A stretch of 64,000 bases of DNA, from the NCBI RefSeq assembly GCF_000963945.1, contig NZ_BAMW01000082.1:37353-101352 (forward strand). Direction: 5' to 3'. Below the pieces are notes generated by a model that was not told where the DNA came from, ran no database searches, and was given only the letters and a program-made list of their open reading frames with translations. Of this stretch, positions 44,247 to 52,657 are shown piece by piece. Every line of letters begins with the position of its first letter. Within the stretch, counting starts at the first letter, position 1. Position numbers and translations under genes: made by a program. The DNA comes from Acetobacter indonesiensis (GTDB lineage: Bacteria > Pseudomonadota > Alphaproteobacteria > Acetobacterales > Acetobacteraceae).

Positions 44247-45455
44247 ATGCCTGCAAAGCGGACCATTACGATTGTAGGTGGAGGCGTTATCGGCCTTACA
44301 ACCGCGTATGCCCTGATACAGGCCGGGCATGATGTCACGTTGATAGAACGTGAAGACAATGTCGGCCTACAGGCCAGCTTTGGCAATGGTGGGCAGCTCA
44401 GTTACCGGTATGTGCGCCCATTGGCTGATGCCGGAGTACCTTTGGATGCCGTGTCATGGATGTTCAGGGCAGGGTCCCCCATTTCTCTCAAACTGCGGCC
44501 AGACTGGCATCAATGGCGCTGGCTTCTGGATTTTCTGGCCGCCTGTAATGCCCGAACAAACCAGAAAAATGCGTCTATCCTTCTGAAACTTGCATTGCGT
44601 AGCCAGAAAACACTTCATCAATGGCAGCAGGACGGCCTTGATGGTTTTTTGTGGAGACAACCCGGAAAGCTGGTTGTTTACCGTAATGCAGCCAAATTCA
44701 AAAAAGCTGCAAAAGCCGTAATCAACCCCCAGCAGGAGCAAGTGCTTACGCCACAGGAATGCGCGAGGATTGAACCTGCCTTTGCTTCTCTTGCACCGCG
44801 TCTGGCGGGGGGCATATTCTCGCCAGATGATGAAGTGGCCGATTGTCATTTATTTTGTCAGTCTTTGCTAACGGCACTTCAGTCACACCCGTCGTTTCGC
44901 CTGCTGCGGGGTGAGGCACGCCTTGAGGGCGGAGAGAATGACCGCTGCCGCATAACAATAGATGGCGTAAAGCACGAAACAGATGTGATTGTGCTGGCCG
45001 CTGGTCTTGCGTCTCGCGCTCTGGCTAAGCCGCTGGATATTGCTTTGCCGTTATATGGGCTGAAAGGATACAGCCTGACTGTGCAGGCTGATGATGCCGT
45101 TCTTCCTACTGTCAGTGTGACAGATTACGATAACCGTGTGGTATATGCGCGCCTGGGTAATCGTTTGCGGTTGGCGGCCATGGTGGATATCGGTGCGCTT
45201 GATGCGTCCATCAACCCTGAACGTATTGAGCATCTTAAACGTCTGGCCGCCGAGACACTTCCGGCTGCGGGCCCTTATACGTCTGCCGCAACATGGGCCG
45301 GTATGCGCCCTGCAACGCCAACGGGCGTGCCGATTATTGCCCCGACCCAATGGAAAAACCTGTTGCTAAATGTTGGTCATGGGGCTCTTGGTTTTACGCT
45401 TTCTGTTGGGTCAGCCCTGACTATTCGTGATCTTGTTGAAGGGATGCATACTTAA
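44247..45455 (+). CDS. D-amino-acid dehydrogenase (DadA-like FAD oxidoreductase)
   Basis: About 402 residues. The FAD-binding Rossmann motif VGGGVIGLTTAYALIQAGHDVTLIERE opens the protein. ASFGNGGQLSYRYVRPLADAGVP is characteristic of DadA, as is the C-terminal WAGMRPATPTGVPIIAPT and GHGALGFTLSVGSA. It oxidises D-alanine and similar D-amino acids to 2-oxo acids, passing electrons to the respiratory chain. ATG 44247 is preferred, with AAAGAGG upstream. Its place between D-peptidase-like hydrolases and an acylase suggests it consumes D-amino acids they release. Confidence 0.93.
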   Translation: MPAKRTITIVGGGVIGLTTAYALIQAGHDVTLIEREDNVGLQASFGNGGQLSYRYVRPLADAGVPLDAVSWMFRAGSPISLKLRPDWHQWRWLLDFLAACNARTNQKNASILLKLALRSQKTLHQWQQDGLDGFLWRQPGKLVVYRNAAKFKKAAKAVINPQQEQVLTPQECARIEPAFASLAPRLAGGIFSPDDEVADCHLFCQSLLTALQSHPSFRLLRGEARLEGGENDRCRITIDGVKHETDVIVLAAGLASRALAKPLDIALPLYGLKGYSLTVQADDAVLPTVSVTDYDNRVVYARLGNRLRLAAMVDIGALDASINPERIEHLKRLAAETLPAAGPYTSAATWAGMRPATPTGVPIIAPTQWKNLLLNVGHGALGFTLSVGSALTIRDLVEGMHT

Positions 45456-45456
45456 A

Positions 45457-47901
45457 ATGAAACAGACACCCGCGCGCCTGTATCGTCGTCATGTCTTGTT
45501 GGGTGGGGTCGCAGCTGGGCTGTTGGCTGGAGGGATGCGGAAGGGAGCGCAGGCCGAAACAGTATCATCGCTTCACGGGCTTGACGGTTTGGATGCGCCT
45601 GTTGAGGTATTTGAGGACAAATGGGGTGTGCCGCATGTACAGGCAGCTTCAATTTCAGACGCATTTTTTGCTAATGGTTACTTGATAGCGCGTGACCGGC
45701 TCTGGCAGCTTGACTTTGACTATCGGCGGGCTACCGGGCGACTGGCCGAAGTCTTTGGTCCGGATTTTGTATCATCTGATACAGCAAATAGATTATTTCT
45801 TTTTCGTGGAGACGTTACTGCCGAATTTCAGGCTCTTCCAGAACAGGTGCGTGAATGTGCGCAAGCCTATGTTTCTGGAATAAATGCTTATATTAATACT
45901 CTGACTGAAAAAACAATCTCCCTTCCGCCTGAATTTACGGATTTTGATTATACGCCGCTACACTGGGATGTTCTTGATCTTATCCGTATCAGAGCAGAAG
46001 CAACGGGAAATACAAAAGCAGAAATACGTCGTGCGCGTCTGGCCGCTCAAGGGGCGCTTGATTACGATGGCCTGATAATGCCTTTGCGCCCCGCCCATAA
46101 ACTGACAGTGCCTGATGGGCTGGATGTGCATGCCGTTACAGAACAGGATCTCGGGTGGTTCGGTGTTCTTCAAGATGCACTGCCGACCAAGCATTTACAT
46201 GATGAAATACCCAAAAATGATAGCGATCATCGCCGTGCCAATGAAGGCAGTAACGCATGGGTTATCGCGCCATCACGTACCGCAACCGGGCGGCCAATCC
46301 TTGCTAATGACCCGCATCTCAGTTTTAGTGTGCCAGGCCCCCGTCATGTTATTCACCTGACAGCACCGGGGCTGGACGTCATAGGCGGTGGTTCAGCCGG
46401 TATGCCCGGTGTCATGCAGGGGCATAACGCACATATTGCATTTGGGCGCACCAATTTTCATATCGATCAGGAAGATCTGTTTATTCTTCGTACACACCCT
46501 CATCATCCAGATCGTTATTTTCATAATGGTCAATGGAAAGAAATGGGGCGCGAGGAAACCCTTATCAAAGTGCGGGGTGAGGCTGATCAGCGTGTAACAT
46601 TGCGCTATGCGACTCATGGGCCAGTGGTTTCTGCTGACGCGAACAGAAACAGGGCTGTCGCAGTCTCTGCCACGTGGCTTTATCCCGGTGCCAATGGCCT
46701 ATTGGCAAATATTGGTATCAATCTTGCGCATGATTGGGATAGTTTCCGCGCTGCACTGAAACTTCATACCAGCCCAACCAATTTCACGTATGCGGATACC
46801 GCGGGTAATATCGGGTGGCAGGCAGCAGGTGGCTTACCTGCCCGCGCAACCGGGCATGACGGCCTTTTGCCCGCACCGGGCGATGGGCGCTATGACTGGT
46901 CTGGGTTACAGCCGCTTGACGCACTTCCTAACAGCTTCAATCCCGCCTGTGGCTGGTTTGGTACATCAAACGAACTGAACCTGCCTGCTGACTACCCGCA
47001 GGCCGAGCGACGCGTCAGCTTTGAATGGAAAGACCCCTACCGGTATCAGCGTGTTGCTGAAGTCTTGCAAGCATCCGCCCATGCAACAATTTCGCAAAGC
47101 ATTGCACTGCAACATGATACGTTGTCGCATCTGGCTCTCTCCGTTGTGCAGACTTTACCAGATGTGCCGTCTGAATTAGCCGCCGAAGCGGCCATTTTGC
47201 GGGGTTGGAGTGGTCACGTTGAGGCTTCAAGTTCTGCCGCCGCATTATATGAACTATGGTGGACTCACCTTAATCGGCTTTTTTATAATACACTAGTGTC
47301 AGAAGCCTTGCGCTCTGATCTACCGGCTCCGTTAAATGCCTCTGTGCTTTTAGGTATTTTGCAGAAACCAGATGAAAGACTGGGGAGTGATCCCCACTCC
47401 GTCAGCAGAAATTTGCTGGTAAACGCTTTCCAACTGGCTGTGGAAGAAGCACGCGAACGAATGGGGCCTCTTACTGCCCGTTGGCAATGGGGTTTGCTGC
47501 ATACGCTTCAGTTGCGCCATCCACTGCATACCGCCCCTTCTATAGCGCAACAGTTTCTACCTGTTGGCGGAGAAACAACGCATAGCGGTGGCGACCCATA
47601 TACCGTTATGGCTCGTTGGTATAACCCAGAACTTTCAGAACATGCTTTGGCCCAAGGGAAAAACCCTTATGCTGTGACAGGTGGGGCAAGTTACCTGATG
47701 GTGTGTGATGTGGGCGCGTGGGATAATTCAGTTTTTCTGAATTTTCCTGGTCAATCTGGCCTGCCAAACAGCCCCCATTATGATGATTTTTTAAAGCCGT
47801 GGCTGAATGGGGCCATGCAGCCTCTGGTCTTTTCATCTCAACGGGTGCGGGCGGCTGCGCGCAGCCATAGTGTCCTTTATCCCAAAAGGAAAACACCATG
47901 A
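45457..47901 (+). CDS. Penicillin acylase family Ntn hydrolase (exported)
   Basis: About 814 residues, made as a precursor that self-cleaves. A twin-arginine-like signal YRRHVLLGGVAAGLLAGG ends near AQAE. An alpha chain of about 230 residues carries VEVFEDKWGVPHVQA, then a linker, and the N-terminal nucleophile of the beta chain is Ser265 in NEGSNAWVIAPS. The ANDPHLSFSVP and FGRTNFHIDQEDLF blocks confirm the family. Substrates range from penicillins to acyl-homoserine lactones and N-acyl peptides; here an N-acyl amino acid or peptide fits the context. Coupled closely to the flanking genes. Confidence 0.92.
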   Translation: MKQTPARLYRRHVLLGGVAAGLLAGGMRKGAQAETVSSLHGLDGLDAPVEVFEDKWGVPHVQAASISDAFFANGYLIARDRLWQLDFDYRRATGRLAEVFGPDFVSSDTANRLFLFRGDVTAEFQALPEQVRECAQAYVSGINAYINTLTEKTISLPPEFTDFDYTPLHWDVLDLIRIRAEATGNTKAEIRRARLAAQGALDYDGLIMPLRPAHKLTVPDGLDVHAVTEQDLGWFGVLQDALPTKHLHDEIPKNDSDHRRANEGSNAWVIAPSRTATGRPILANDPHLSFSVPGPRHVIHLTAPGLDVIGGGSAGMPGVMQGHNAHIAFGRTNFHIDQEDLFILRTHPHHPDRYFHNGQWKEMGREETLIKVRGEADQRVTLRYATHGPVVSADANRNRAVAVSATWLYPGANGLLANIGINLAHDWDSFRAALKLHTSPTNFTYADTAGNIGWQAAGGLPARATGHDGLLPAPGDGRYDWSGLQPLDALPNSFNPACGWFGTSNELNLPADYPQAERRVSFEWKDPYRYQRVAEVLQASAHATISQSIALQHDTLSHLALSVVQTLPDVPSELAAEAAILRGWSGHVEASSSAAALYELWWTHLNRLFYNTLVSEALRSDLPAPLNASVLLGILQKPDERLGSDPHSVSRNLLVNAFQLAVEEARERMGPLTARWQWGLLHTLQLRHPLHTAPSIAQQFLPVGGETTHSGGDPYTVMARWYNPELSEHALAQGKNPYAVTGGASYLMVCDVGAWDNSVFLNFPGQSGLPNSPHYDDFLKPWLNGAMQPLVFSSQRVRAAARSHSVLYPKRKTP

Positions 47902-49976
47902 AACATCTTCTTGGTTCAGCGTTTCTTCTTGCGGCGATAACAGCTCCTGCTTATGCTCAGACCTCATCCGGAACGCTGGATGCAGCCGGTGCAACACAGC
48001 AACTCAAAACATTGTTGGCGCTCCCTTTTGCGAATGATCTGGTTGGCGCGTCGAAGGTTCAGCGTTTTGCGTGGATTGAAAAGCGCAATGGTGTTCGCAA
48101 TATTTTAGTGTCAGATGCCGGAGCTGCCCCAAAACAGATAACCCATTACACACAGGATGATGGCACCGATATCTGGGGACTAGCCCTGTCTCCCGATGGA
48201 AGCACCGTGGCGTATGTGGAGGGAGGCGACCCGGAATATCCGGATGATCCATCCCCAAACCCGGATCTGAAACCTGTTGAAACACGCCAGTTAGTGCATG
48301 TTATTTCAGCATCAGGCAAAGACACCATAGTGGGAGAAGGGTGTAACCCGACGTTTTCCTCTGATGGTAAAATGATTGCCTATAGCCGCAAAGGCACGTT
48401 GTATCTTGGTGCGGTTGGCAAAGAAATCAAACCTGTATTGACCCAACGGGGAAGCATTATTTCACTGCAATGGTCACCGGATAAGACACGGTTGCTGTTC
48501 ACGCTTGATCGCGATACGCACAGTATTATAGGGTTCTGGAGCGTTAAAGAGTCTAAAGTAAGCTTTCTTGACCCTGCCTTGGCGCAGGATATGCAGCCCG
48601 AATTTTCGCCCGATGGGCATGCCGTGGCATTTGTCCGGACGCATACTCCCGTAACGTATCACAAAAACAAGGATGCCCGTTTCTGGTCTTTGCAGATATA
48701 TAATCTGGATACGGGAAAAAACCGGACCGTCTGGACGCCTTCAGCAGGGCGGGGTGCAAAGTTCTGGTCTACCGAGGGAAGCGGACTTCTGTGGGCAGAT
48801 AACACCCATGTTCTTTTCCCTTGGGAGGGAAGCGGGTGGCTACGTGTTTGCAGTGTTGCAATTGATGGCGGACAGAATGTCCCAACCTGTTTGACGCCAG
48901 ATCAGGCCGAAGTATCGTCCTATCGCCTATCAGCAGATAGAAAGGCTCTGTTTTATACAAGCAACGCTGGGAATGTTGATAAATGGCATGCATGGCAGGT
49001 CGGGTTAGATGGCGCGCATGCTACCCGTTTGAGCAACAGTGCAGATATGGAAACGGATCTTGCTGTTGCTGGCAATGATGTTGCTGTTATTGCGGCGAAC
49101 GCGAACCAGCCCGCCCATGTGGTGGTTCTGGCCAAGGGGCAATCCCCAAAAATACCAGTCGACCCACAGCTTCCGTCTTCTGTCCATCTTGTAACGCCAC
49201 AGGATGTTCAATTTAAAAGCGCGGATGGTATCAAGGTACATGGTCAACTATTTCGCCCTGCCGGAACACAGAGTGATAAGCACCCGGCGTTAGTGTTCGT
49301 GCATGGTGGCCCTCATCGTCAAATGTTGGCTGCGTTTAACAGTATGGGGTATTATTCAAACGCTTACGCCATGAATCAGACGTTGGCAGAACAAGGTTAC
49401 GTGGTGTTGTCCGTTAATTATCGGAGCGGCACGGGCTATGGTGAAGCCTTCCGTAATGCGCCCGAGATTGGTCGTGCGGGAGCCAGCGAATATCGTGATG
49501 TGCTGGCTGGCGCGACGTACCTAAAAACACTTTCTGACGTTGATCCTCACCGTATCGGTATATGGGGAGGCAGTTGGGGCGGGTATCTGACAGCGCTGGC
49601 TTTAGCGCGGAATAGCGATGTTTTCCGGTCTGGCGCAGATTTCCACGGTGTGCATGACATGACGCGTACAGATAAGATGGGCCTTTCTCCATCTGAAAAC
49701 AAAGCCGCTCATGATCTGGAATGGCAATCGTCTCCAGTTGCGAATATCGCACACTGGCATGCTCCTGTTCTGCTGGTGCATGGAGATGATGATTATAACG
49801 TGGAGTTTTCACAATCAACGCTACTGGCGCGGATGCTGTCAGAACAAGGGGTGAATTACGAAGAGCATTCATTCCCAAATGAACGTCATGCCTTTTTACG
49901 CATGCAGGACTGGTTGACGGCGTATCAATGGACGAATGCTTTTTTGGCGCGCACATTAAAGGATAGTCAGCCTTAA
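47898..49976 (+). CDS. Exported S9 family peptidase (prolyl oligopeptidase / acylaminoacyl-peptidase type)
   Basis: 692 residues. Signal peptide of about 21 residues (HLLGSAFLLAAITAPAYAQ). An N-terminal beta-propeller of WD40-like/TolB repeats (LALSPDGSTVAYV, PTFSSDGKMIAYS, PEFSPDGHAVAFV) covers about residues 40-440. The C-terminal alpha/beta hydrolase has nucleophile Ser559 in GGSWGGY, an acidic residue in LLVHGDDDYNVEF and histidine in FPNERHAF. It overlaps the acylase gene by 4 bases, so both are made together. It would cut oligopeptides in the periplasm. Confidence 0.94.
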   Translation: MKHLLGSAFLLAAITAPAYAQTSSGTLDAAGATQQLKTLLALPFANDLVGASKVQRFAWIEKRNGVRNILVSDAGAAPKQITHYTQDDGTDIWGLALSPDGSTVAYVEGGDPEYPDDPSPNPDLKPVETRQLVHVISASGKDTIVGEGCNPTFSSDGKMIAYSRKGTLYLGAVGKEIKPVLTQRGSIISLQWSPDKTRLLFTLDRDTHSIIGFWSVKESKVSFLDPALAQDMQPEFSPDGHAVAFVRTHTPVTYHKNKDARFWSLQIYNLDTGKNRTVWTPSAGRGAKFWSTEGSGLLWADNTHVLFPWEGSGWLRVCSVAIDGGQNVPTCLTPDQAEVSSYRLSADRKALFYTSNAGNVDKWHAWQVGLDGAHATRLSNSADMETDLAVAGNDVAVIAANANQPAHVVVLAKGQSPKIPVDPQLPSSVHLVTPQDVQFKSADGIKVHGQLFRPAGTQSDKHPALVFVHGGPHRQMLAAFNSMGYYSNAYAMNQTLAEQGYVVLSVNYRSGTGYGEAFRNAPEIGRAGASEYRDVLAGATYLKTLSDVDPHRIGIWGGSWGGYLTALALARNSDVFRSGADFHGVHDMTRTDKMGLSPSENKAAHDLEWQSSPVANIAHWHAPVLLVHGDDDYNVEFSQSTLLARMLSEQGVNYEEHSFPNERHAFLRMQDWLTAYQWTNAFLARTLKDSQP

Positions 49977-50010
49977 TTCTTTCACCAGCTTTTCAGAGAA
50001 GGGAGACATC

Positions 50011-50934
50011 ATGCTCATAAACCGTTTTCAAAAACATTTTGGGATGATCTGTTCAATTCTCATGCTGGGGGGCGTGAGTTATAAAGCGCATGCAGAAAGG
50101 CCCGATGCACCCCTTGCACACCAAATTGAAAAAACCGTTCTGGGACAGAAAGGGCTTTTTGCAGTCTACGCTGCACGCGTTGGCGCAAGACCAGAAGTCT
50201 GCCAGAATTGCGACCATCTGATTAATGCTGCCAGCACAATCAAACTTTTTGTATTAGATGCTGCCTACAAAGCTTTTGCAAGCGGAACACTTCATCCAAC
50301 AGACCTAATCCCCGTCCATAATCATTTCCATTCTTTGGTTGGCAAAGGCACATTTGTACTGGACCAGAAGGAAGATTCTTACGACTCCCTGTATGCTCAA
50401 CAGGGAAAAGAGGTTCCAGTTTCAGAACTGCTACGGGTCATGATTCAGTATAGCAGTAATCTGGCAACCAATCTGATGATTGAAAAACTAGGCGTTTTTC
50501 CTATCCGCGATGTTGTGAAGGAGCAGGCGCTTGATGGAATCGTTTTCGGTCGCATGATTGAAGATTTTGATGCAGATGCACAAAACATCCGTAATCGTGT
50601 ATCTGCTCGTGGTCTGGGAGAGTTTTTGCAAAAACTTGATCAGGGTCAGATTGTCGGAAAAGAGGCAAGCCAGAGCATGATTACGATTATGCTTGGGCAG
50701 AAATTTAATGATATTATTCCTCCCGGCCTTCCTGCCGGAACACCCGTGGCACATAAAACAGGTTGGGTAAACGGCGTGAAAAATGATGCCGCCATTATCA
50801 CGTTGCCTGATGGTTCTCATTATATTCTGGTTGTATTAACATCGGGGCTACCGGATGAAGCGGCAGGCGTTAAGATTTTGAATATAATTTCACAAGAAGT
50901 GTACGATTATTTTTCACATTCTTCGGCGCATTAA
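50011..50934 (+). CDS. Exported class A beta-lactamase-like serine hydrolase
   Basis: 307 residues with an N-terminal signal (MICSILMLGGVSYKAHA). The SxxK nucleophile is STIK at residues 75-78, the second motif is SSN in IQYSSNLATN, and the third is KTG at 249-251. The ExxLN loop of true class A beta-lactamases is not visible; RMIEDFDADAQNIRNRVSARGL fits the Beta-lactamase2 group instead. A penicillin-recognising peptidase role is thus likelier than antibiotic resistance, though low beta-lactamase activity is possible. 34 bases after the S9 peptidase gene, with a GGGAGA ribosome-binding site. Confidence 0.87.
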   Translation: MLINRFQKHFGMICSILMLGGVSYKAHAERPDAPLAHQIEKTVLGQKGLFAVYAARVGARPEVCQNCDHLINAASTIKLFVLDAAYKAFASGTLHPTDLIPVHNHFHSLVGKGTFVLDQKEDSYDSLYAQQGKEVPVSELLRVMIQYSSNLATNLMIEKLGVFPIRDVVKEQALDGIVFGRMIEDFDADAQNIRNRVSARGLGEFLQKLDQGQIVGKEASQSMITIMLGQKFNDIIPPGLPAGTPVAHKTGWVNGVKNDAAIITLPDGSHYILVVLTSGLPDEAAGVKILNIISQEVYDYFSHSSAH

Positions 50935-50967
50935 ATCAGGCTGTATTCACGATTCAGATCAGGTCTA

Positions 50968-51027
50968 TATGGAGGCGAAGATACCCTCGTCTCCATAGTC
51001 AAAACTCATGACGTCTCTTGAGTTTTG
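50968..51027. terminator. Pair of hairpins between convergent genes
   Basis: TATGGAGGCGA (50968-50978) pairs with TCGTCTCCATA (50987-50997) with one wobble. Immediately after, CAAAACTCA (51000-51008) pairs with TGAGTTTTG (51019-51027). The second has A-rich and T-rich arms and can serve both strands. They separate the end of the serine hydrolase gene from the end of the SDR gene. Confidence 0.55.
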
Positions 51028-51045
51028 CGCCCCGGTAGCGTTTGA

Positions 51046-51810
51046 TTACTGTGCTAGATAGCCACCATCTACTGGCAAAACAGCCCCGGTGATGAAAGAC
51101 GCTTCGTCAGATGCAAGAAACAGAATGGCGTTCGCGACTTCCTCGGGTTTTCCCATACGCCCCAGAGGGTGCATGCTAACAACTTTATCAATACCTTCTT
51201 TATCCATACCAGCGACAGCAGGGGTATCGATTGTCCCGGGTGCGACTGCATTCACCCGGACACCTTTATCAGCGAGATCAATAGCAAGGTGTTTTGTCAG
51301 GCCAGAGGCTACAAATTTGGCGGGGCCATACACGGCCTGACCTTTCTGACCTGCAAACGCAGAAATGGAAGACAGGCACACGATTGCGCCTTTTCCGGCT
51401 TTTACCATCTCAGCGGCTGCATATTTGCAACTTAGAAACATGCCACGGCCATCAATAGCCATAGTATGGTCCCACAAATCTACTGTGGCGGATGCAAGAT
51501 CAGCTTCGGGAATAACGCCGGCATTTGCGACAAGAATATCAATGCGTCCAAATGTTGCCACGGATTCAGTCATAATCCGTTTAACAGCGTCTTCACTTGC
51601 AACGTCCCCGGCAATACCAATTACTTCCACCCCTTTGTTTTTCAGAGCGTGAACCAGTTCATCAAGTGGTTGCTGATCTCGATCATTTAGGACAAGTTTT
51701 GCCCCCTCGCGTGCAAAGCGTTCTGCCGTGGCACGTCCCATACCACGGGCTGCGCCTGTGATCACGGTTACTTTCCCTTGTACGCGCCCGGATGATGTGT
51801 CTGTTGGCAT
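51046..51810 (-). CDS. SDR family oxidoreductase
   Basis: Classical short-chain dehydrogenase of 254 residues. Cofactor motif TGAARGMG near residue 17, NAGV near residue 92, catalytic Ser in LSSIS and the Tyr-Lys pair in VYGPAKF. The C-terminal GAVLPVDGGYLAQ is typical. The closest general type is FabG-like 3-oxoacyl or polyol/ketone reductases; acetic acid bacteria have many. An aspartate in LNDRD after the second strand suggests NAD preference. Substrate unknown, and no functional partner is adjacent. Confidence 0.9.
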   Translation of the reverse strand: MPTDTSSGRVQGKVTVITGAARGMGRATAERFAREGAKLVLNDRDQQPLDELVHALKNKGVEVIGIAGDVASEDAVKRIMTESVATFGRIDILVANAGVIPEADLASATVDLWDHTMAIDGRGMFLSCKYAAAEMVKAGKGAIVCLSSISAFAGQKGQAVYGPAKFVASGLTKHLAIDLADKGVRVNAVAPGTIDTPAVAGMDKEGIDKVVSMHPLGRMGKPEEVANAILFLASDEASFITGAVLPVDGGYLAQ

Positions 51811-51890
51811 GAGACCGACAAACCTTTCGTCTGTAAATCAAATATTGAAAATGGTTCTGTTTGGATGAAACCACTTCGTGATGGGTAGTT

Positions 51891-51914
51891 CCCTGTCAGA
51901 GCGATCTGACGGGG
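51891..51914 (-). terminator. Stem-loop after the ferritin-like gene
   Basis: CCCTGTCAGA (51891-51900) and TCTGACGGGG (51905-51914) form a 10-bp stem with one wobble and a 4-base loop. It lies directly downstream of the ferritin-like gene on the minus strand but lacks a T-run there, so it may be a weak terminator or a 3' stabiliser. Confidence 0.4.
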
Positions 51915-51923
51915 GCGAGTATC

Positions 51924-52490
51924 TTATTCCTTCAGGAAAGGACGGCCTTCATGTGCTACCAGAAGATCATGCATATCGGTTGCGTGTTCTTCTTCCTCCG
52001 CCAGAATATGTTCAAGCATGATACGAGTGGTTGGGTCTTTGTCGCCAAAATAGCGGATCAATTCGCGATAATGTTCAATAACAAGACGTTCGGCAACAAG
52101 GTTCTGCCGCACCATTTCTACCAGATTACCACCCTTCCCATATTCACTGGCTGACCGGGTTGCCAGTCCTTCCGGATCAAAATTTGGCACACCCCCAAGC
52201 TGGTCAATACGGTTGGCGGCAGCCAGCATGTGGGCGCGTTCTTCCTTGGCGTGGGTTGCAAATTCTTCTGCAATGCTTTCGCTGGTCAGTCCCTCGACTG
52301 AAATCGAATGCATGGTGTAGCGCAACACGCAGACCAGTTCGGTTGCGACAACAGTTTGCAGCAGGTCAATGGCAGTCTGCACATCGCCTTCATAAGCAGG
52401 GGTTAGGGCTCCCTTTTCAATGGATTTTTTTGCACGTTCCCGCAGGGTCTGTACATCCGTCAGAAATGTATTTTCTGCTGTCTTGGTCAT
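51924..52490 (-). CDS. Ferritin-like (bacterioferritin-related) diiron protein
   Basis: 188 residues, all-helical. Iron-binding carboxylates and histidines are visible in the expected four-helix order: TELVCVLRYTMH, HAKEERAHM, ERLVIEHYREL and EEEEHATDMHDLL. It is probably an iron-storage or peroxide-detoxifying protein of the bacterioferritin/Dps-like superfamily. No haem-ligand methionine can be assigned. Stand-alone gene; no Fur-like site was identified. Confidence 0.87.
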   Translation of the reverse strand: MTKTAENTFLTDVQTLRERAKKSIEKGALTPAYEGDVQTAIDLLQTVVATELVCVLRYTMHSISVEGLTSESIAEEFATHAKEERAHMLAAANRIDQLGGVPNFDPEGLATRSASEYGKGGNLVEMVRQNLVAERLVIEHYRELIRYFGDKDPTTRIMLEHILAEEEEHATDMHDLLVAHEGRPFLKE

Positions 52491-52657
52491 GAGAGAACAT
52501 CCTGATTAAAATGAATTTTAATCCTGCTATGCAGGACATTTCGCTTTTAACAACAGGTGCCAGACAGAATGGTTGCAGAGTTTTTTTGACGCTCTTGTGA
52601 AGAAAAGCAGGTAAACTTCAGATCAGGAAAAATGGGTCTTGCTATAACCCCTATGGC

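Noticed and set aside
41281..50934. Several beta-lactamase-fold genes read as an antibiotic-resistance cluster
   Set aside because: SxxK motifs are present, but the class A-type gene shows no ExxLN loop and the context is peptide and D-amino-acid catabolism, so hydrolase/peptidase roles are likelier.
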